Shown: piece after piece, positions 63,588 through 64,000 of the stretch
Position numbering within the stretch: position 1 is the stretch's first letter
Layout of the letters: each line of letters begins with the position of its first letter
DNA from: Streptomyces sp. NBC_01445
GTDB lineage: Bacteria > Actinomycetota > Actinomycetes > Streptomycetales > Streptomycetaceae
Direction: 5' to 3'
Length of the DNA stretch: 64,000 nucleotides
Assembly (NCBI RefSeq): GCF_035918235.1
Contig: NZ_CP109485.1
Coordinates: 9,269,001-9,333,000 of the forward strand
The notes under the pieces: model-generated
Database searches by the model: none
What the model was told of the DNA's origin: nothing
The model's input: the letters and a program-made list of their open reading frames with translations, nothing else
Translations under genes and position numbers: made by a program

Positions 63588-64000
63588 TCAGGCCGCGATC
63601 GCGGTGGCGCCGACCGGTTCGACGGCTCCGGTGGCGATGTCGAACACCCAGCCGTGCAGCGTGAGCGTTCCGTCGGCCAGGCCGCGGGCCACGGAGGGGT
63701 GGGTGGCCAGGTTCTGCAGTTGTGCGGACACGTTGGCCCGCACCAGGGCGGCGACCCTGTCGGGACCCGACGCGGCCGGGACGGCGGCGGCCCGGGCCCG
63801 CGCGGCGTCCGCGTGCCGCAGCCACCCGGAGACGACCGGCGCCGCGCTCAGGTCGTGCCCCTCGGCCAGGGCGGTCATGGCCCCACAGGCGGAGTGGCCG
63901 CACACGACGATGTCGCTCACGTGCAGCACGGCGACGGCGTACTCGATGCTCGCCGCGACGCCGTCGGGGTCCGAGGAGTAGGCCGGGACCAGGTTGCCCG
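63588..64000 (-). CDS. Beta-class carbonic anhydrase (5' end beyond the window)
   Basis: C-terminal ~137 residues of a beta carbonic anhydrase, with zinc ligands in VVCGHSACGAMTAL (His and Cys); the GNLV piece before the window edge belongs to the preceding R-x-A-G-N region. It interconverts CO2 and bicarbonate and would supply or recycle CO2/bicarbonate for the cyanase downstream. The N-terminus with the first zinc Cys is outside the window. The 84-base gap to cynS has imperfect repeats of GGGATTC and GGGTT. Confidence 0.88.
   Translation of the reverse strand, partial: GNLVPAYSSDPDGVAASIEYAVAVLHVSDIVVCGHSACGAMTALAEGHDLSAAPVVSGWLRHADAARARAAAVPAASGPDRVAALVRANVSAQLQNLATHPSVARGLADGTLTLHGWVFDIATGAVEPVGATAIAA

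Overview
The window is high-GC actinobacterial DNA and almost certainly a Streptomyces chromosome. The signs are the GC-saturated third codon positions, GTG starts, leaderless-looking promoters, rare TTA codons, a GH19 chitinase with a DasR-type operator, many TetR/GntR/Lrp/ECF regulators, and a PAS-GAF-SpoIIE-ATPase phosphatase. I see no rRNA, tRNA, CRISPR array or prophage. Several broken genes and two IS200/IS605-type tnpB loci point to an accessory, decaying part of the chromosome. Functions were assigned by reading motifs; no database search was run.

Layout. 0-8.4 kb: the end of an extracellular protein, an ArsR-like regulator, a peptide deformylase, an unusual HEAT-repeat protein, an SDR, a secreted GH16 glucanase, and an Lrp regulator divergent from an M20 amidohydrolase-MFS exporter pair. 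8.5-14.9 kb: a CoA-dependent acid catabolic cluster (acyl-CoA dehydrogenase, acyl-CoA ligase, TetR, MatC-like transporter, class III CoA-transferase) joined by a shared operator-like motif. 14.8-16.4 kb: a CatB/Vat-type acetyltransferase and a membrane-anchored peptidoglycan-binding protein. 16.6-21.7 kb: an Mrr-nuclease/TerD fusion gene split by a tnpB element after codon 12 and also carrying an amber codon, followed by a second tnpB and a tnpA relic. 21.8-28.4 kb: lipoamide dehydrogenase, then a molybdate cluster (di-Mop molbindin, modCBA, two HTH-Mop regulators, one small molybdopterin-domain protein). 28.4-37.1 kb: acetyltransferases, a SpoIIE-type phosphatase, RidA, and a TetR gene with a perfect 18-bp palindrome ahead of two alpha/beta hydrolases.

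37.1-44.8 kb: a GntR regulator and a Cache-domain protein divergent from a polyamine-type ABC importer that ends with a glutaminase-STAS fusion. 44.8-48.1 kb: an ECF sigma factor and partner protein, each preceded by the same two-part promoter-like motif, then a PAF-acetylhydrolase-like lipase. 48.1-52.7 kb: a DUF5997/LysR-like divergent pair, a phosphotransferase, a LolA-like secreted protein and a GH19 chitinase. 52.9-57 kb: relics of kdpBC and a TetR gene around an aldo/keto reductase-SUMF1-like pair (with a TTA codon) and a CsbD protein. 57-64 kb: a UvrA paralogue, a VOC protein, a STAND ATPase with a triplicated P-loop segment, and a deaminase-cyanase-carbonic anhydrase set.

The most unusual items are the interrupted Mrr-TerD gene with recognisable IS ends, the duplicated ECF promoter motif, the HTH-Mop molybdate circuit with a shared operator, and the in-frame 75-bp tandem repeat of the STAND P-loop.
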